A program made the position numbers and the translations under genes. Below are positions 62,908 to 64,000 of a DNA stretch of 64,000 nt, one piece after another. The notes below the pieces were generated by a model. It had not been told where the DNA came from. It made no database searches and worked only from the letters and a program-made list of their open reading frames with translations. This DNA is from JAVBNA01 sp031551875 (GTDB lineage: Bacteria > Bacillota > Clostridia > Oscillospirales > Acutalibacteraceae): positions 1 to 64,000 of the forward strand of contig JAVBNA010000016.1 of NCBI GenBank assembly GCA_031551875.1, written 5' to 3'. The stretch's first letter is position 1. The number at the start of each line of letters is the position of its first letter.

Positions 62908-64000
62908 ATGAACCATACATTTACCCTGGAAGCGCACGACGACGGCACCTTTAGCGTGGTGGTCAACTACGCGACGCGTGAGGACGCCAATTTCAGCCTG
63001 GATTTTTTTGCCCCGGAAAATATTAAAAAATACCGAGACAACATCGCCGACGCGATCAAAGCGCGCTATAAGGACATCACTGTCAAGGCGGTCAAGGTAA
63101 TGATAGCGGGCGTGCTGGTCGCCACCATCCCGCTGAGCATGATGCTGAGCGCCTCGGCCGCCGACCGGTACAGCATGGCCTATTTCAACGGCGGAACCGC
63201 CGCCCAGCAGATCTCCTATGTCAACCGCACAAACAGCGCGATTCAGACCGTGTCACCCAGCTACTTTGACCTGAACACCGACGGCTCGCTCAAGCTCAAC
63301 ACGCCCAGCACGCAGCTCATCAATACCATGCACGGGCAGAATGTCAGAGTCGTGCCTTATCTCAGCAACCACTGGGATCGCGCCAAGGGACGAGCCGCTC
63401 TGAATAATTATAAGCAGCTGGCGGCGGATGTGGCCGCGAACATCCAGAAGTACAACCTGGACGGCGTCAACGTGGACATCGAAAATGTCACCGAAACCAG
63501 CCGCGCCCAGTACAGCGCCTTCATGGCCGAGCTGCGCCGCCTGATTCCCGCTGACAAGGAGGTATCGGTAGCGGTCGCGGCCAATCCAAACGGCTGGAAC
63601 ACAGGCTGGCACGGCTCCTACGATTACAAGGAGCTAGCCAAAAGCTCCGACTACCTGATGGTCATGACCTATGACGAGCACTGGAACGGCGGCGATGCGG
63701 GACCGGTGGCGTCTCTCAGCTTTGTGGAGAAGTCCATCCAATATGCCCTCAAAAATACCACGCCCGACAAGATTCTGGTCGGCCTGCCCTTCTTCGGACG
63801 GATCTGGAGCGATGACGGACGCTTCGTGGGCGACGGTCTCAACCTGTCCACCGTGGACAAGCTGCTGGCAAACCACAGCGCCACGGTCACCTATGATAAT
63901 GCCTCACAGTCGCCCAAAGCGGAGATCGTGGTCAAAGAGGGCGATCCAGTGTCCACGGTGGGCGGACGAATTCTGGCGCCCGGACGGTATGTGGTGTGGT
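62908..64000 (+). CDS. GH18-family glycosidase, likely spore or peptidoglycan hydrolase (partial, runs off the window)
   Basis: The first 364 codons of a GH18 protein. An unusual ~55-residue N-terminal part, predicted cytoplasmic (MNHTFTLEAHDDGTFSVV), precedes a membrane helix or signal (KVMIAGVLVATIPLSMML). The GH18 barrel follows with RVVPYLSNH, the catalytic motif LDGVNVDIENV (Glu as acid) and LMVMTYDEHWNG. This variant is typical of YaaH/SleL-like N-acetylglucosaminidases acting in spore germination. GGAGG lies 6 bp before the ATG. The C-terminus, possibly with more domains, is beyond the window. Confidence 0.85.
   Translation, partial: MNHTFTLEAHDDGTFSVVVNYATREDANFSLDFFAPENIKKYRDNIADAIKARYKDITVKAVKVMIAGVLVATIPLSMMLSASAADRYSMAYFNGGTAAQQISYVNRTNSAIQTVSPSYFDLNTDGSLKLNTPSTQLINTMHGQNVRVVPYLSNHWDRAKGRAALNNYKQLAADVAANIQKYNLDGVNVDIENVTETSRAQYSAFMAELRRLIPADKEVSVAVAANPNGWNTGWHGSYDYKELAKSSDYLMVMTYDEHWNGGDAGPVASLSFVEKSIQYALKNTTPDKILVGLPFFGRIWSDDGRFVGDGLNLSTVDKLLANHSATVTYDNASQSPKAEIVVKEGDPVSTVGGRILAPGRYVVW

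Noticed and set aside
1..64000. CRISPR arrays, tRNA or rRNA genes, riboswitches
   Set aside because: No regularly spaced short repeats, no tRNA T-loop patterns and no familiar riboswitch cores were seen in any intergenic region; weak structured RNAs could still be missed without a covariance search.

Overview
The window looks like a chromosomal segment of an anaerobic, spore-forming member of the Clostridia (Firmicutes). Supporting signs are a SpoIIID regulator with a sigma-E-like promoter, pyruvate:ferredoxin oxidoreductase, dockerin-bearing secreted enzymes, AGGAGG-type ribosome binding sites, sigma-A promoters close to consensus, and a type VIIb secretion locus. Genus-level placement cannot be justified from the sequence alone. 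Most of the window is moderately GC-rich; roughly 23.5-25.4 kb is clearly AT-richer and looks acquired.

Layout. 0-4 kb: an orphan AgrC-like GHKL sensor kinase and a secreted C69-family peptidase ending in a cohesin-like plus dockerin module. 4-10 kb: pyruvate:ferredoxin oxidoreductase (nifJ), 16S rRNA methyltransferase rsmE, a membrane protein with a Glu-rich tail, spoIIID and an IS1595-type transposase remnant. 10-19.7 kb: a very large secreted GH3 enzyme with the same cohesin-like/dockerin tail, a divergent YesN/YesM-type two-component system and an HxlR regulator. 19.8-20.1 kb: a truncated second copy of spoIIID including its promoter. 20.1-47.7 kb: a leftward, nearly gapless array forming a type VII secretion (T7SSb) island. 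From its promoter end it encodes a surface GLUG/Ig protein, a DUF6382-like protein, a PP2C phosphatase, a membrane Ser/Thr kinase, small membrane proteins, a ~1800-aa Ig-like membrane-anchored protein, a zinc-ribbon membrane protein, an FHA protein, a MinD-like ATPase, a YukD-like ubiquitin fold, the EssC ATPase, a WXG100 protein, a DUF4176-like protein, two small helical partner proteins, an LXG-like polymorphic toxin and its immunity candidate. Beyond lie an orphan GH-E nuclease tail with ankyrin and DUF2185 immunity genes, then a lipoprotein and a lipase-like effector whose domain order resembles TslA/TilA. 48-52 kb: a small membrane protein and a secreted RCC1-repeat protein. 52-64 kb: housekeeping genes (GGGtGRT protein, NifU-like scaffold, a GH2 protein lacking catalytic residues, alanine racemase, glutamate dehydrogenase, a TPR protein, a lipoprotein and the start of a GH18 spore/peptidoglycan hydrolase).

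How they work together. The T7SS genes share one strand, mostly overlap or abut, and begin behind a consensus promoter at 47866-47894. A kinase, a phosphatase, several FHA domains and Thr-containing tail motifs in the same run suggest phosphothreonine control of secretion (inference). The toxin end of the locus shows the fingerprints of polymorphic toxin tail exchange: a 45-bp exact repeat at the toxin hinge, an orphan toxin tail with immunity genes, and a second ~46-bp repeat bounding that block.
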